This document shows positions 63,082 to 64,000 of a DNA stretch of 64,000 bases, piece after piece. Under the pieces are notes generated by a model that was not told the DNA's origin, did not search any database, and saw only the letters and a list, made by a program, of their open reading frames with translations. Source of the DNA: Tamarix chinensis (Eukaryota > Streptophyta > Magnoliopsida > Caryophyllales > Tamaricaceae); NCBI GenBank assembly GCA_030549775.1, contig CM060173.1, positions 29,144,032 through 29,208,031 of the forward strand, in the 5' to 3' direction. Position numbers and translations under genes: made by a program. Position 1 is the first letter of the stretch. Every line of letters starts with the position of its first letter.

Positions 63082-64000
63082 ACCTCCACATTACTTTATT
63101 CACAAAATTCTTGAACGTAGAAGCTTTCAAAAAAAATCATCTAGAGCACATAAGTTACAGGATGCCCATGAAATATGCTATTGCATAGAGACAAGACAAA
63201 TATCAACATATGAAATAATCATGAAGAGCAAAGATACTCAAGACACCCACAAAAGCCACTAAGTACCTTACTTCCTTAAGTTTTCACACCCTTATAAGGC
63301 TAGTAAATCACCTATAAAGCAGAAAGAGAAACATCGCTAAAGGTACAAAGACTAATACCGCATTGATACGGATAACACCATATAAAATATTAAGGAAGGC
63401 AATCATGTATCAATCTACCTTGGAGGCCATCATGAGACTACTTAAGGTGGATTATATACAACCACCAGCTATGTCCACTATGGTGACCTGTAGCACAATT
63501 CCCATAATTCATTCCTTTTACCTATCCCTTAAATTATTCATACTTTATGTCCATGACCACACATTACATCATACAAAATACATCACAAATTTTCTTAACA
63601 ACTATCAGATATGACTACCAATAAACAATTCAACCACTTGTATTTGCATTAACAAACATGATATCAAATGAATAGATCATGGTACACTATACAACGTATT
63701 TACCATAACAATATCAAGGCATATATAACTTATAAAATACAATTACACAGTATTAAGATTCACCTCCATGAAGAACTACATAATATTACACCACAAGACC
63801 AATAAGACATAAGAACACCGGGATAGCCATATGGTTGAGATACACAAACTACATGCCTTATTAGTAAAACCTAAGATGCTCCTAGCATAACCAAAATATG
63901 AAATAATACACATTAACACATAATAGTCTATTAACTATGAGATTAGGAGTTTACCTAGCTTCTAAGCTATCCTAGAAAAAAAAGGAAAATCCTACCTTTA

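Larger units (their letters stand above)
57961..64000 (+). mobile_element. LTR-like element starting at 57961, split by another copy and running off the window
   Basis: A-end TGTAACACCCTCATTTTCAC at 57961, with a decayed stem-loop near 58050-58090. It is interrupted by the element 58410-62290 and resumes at 62296 with sequence typical of this part of the family. The B-end lies beyond 64000, so its length and target duplication cannot be stated. No gene. Confidence 0.6.

Overview
This is a window of a plant nuclear genome. It is AT-rich, its genes contain introns, and it carries plant-type transposons and two plant-specific gene families. The two recognisable protein genes have typical angiosperm architecture. 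The sequence alone does not identify the species.

Only about 14 kb holds genes, and the two genes converge. On the + strand, 18020-20155 encodes a 450-residue DUF1336 / EDR2_C protein with a predicted N-myristoylated MGGC start. Its seven coding exons join in frame, and an inferred 1.4-kb intron lies in the 5' leader. On the - strand, 30089-21320 encodes a 500-residue group I WRKY transcription factor of the WRKY3/WRKY4 type. It has two complete WRKY domains in four exons, and a 6.0-kb intron splits the C-terminal domain at the classical PR/SYYKC site. That intron holds a complete non-autonomous LTR retrotransposon with a perfect 5-bp target duplication. No other functional gene is supported.

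The rest is mobile DNA. Left of the genes are a decayed copia gag fragment, a 504-bp hAT-type element with a perfect 8-bp duplication, a cluster of degenerate long elements (about 4.1-9.9 kb), a Stowaway/mariner-like element (13.3-14.3 kb), a recent 176-bp duplication, and a Helitron 3' end in the leader intron of the DUF1336 gene.

From 31 kb to the window end the DNA is dominated by one family of large non-coding elements of 2.7-5.1 kb. They have TG...CA-type ends and mostly 5-bp target duplications, like solo LTRs. Four are nested inside one another at 34495-51621. Single copies lie at 31357-34022 and 52862-56365 (the latter inside a CACTA-like element), and one at 58410-62290 sits inside a further copy that runs off the window. 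Copies share a layout: one end resembling TGTAACACCCC, a nearby stem-loop, a small palindrome, a tandem array whose unit differs between copies, trinucleotide tracts, a strongly strand-asymmetric CT/GA-rich block, and a second end resembling TGAAATACCCC. Below, 'A-end' means the TGTAACACCCC-like end and 'B-end' the TGAAATACCCC-like end. The stem-loop keeps pairing while its sequence changes between copies, which makes it the most interesting uncharacterised signal here.
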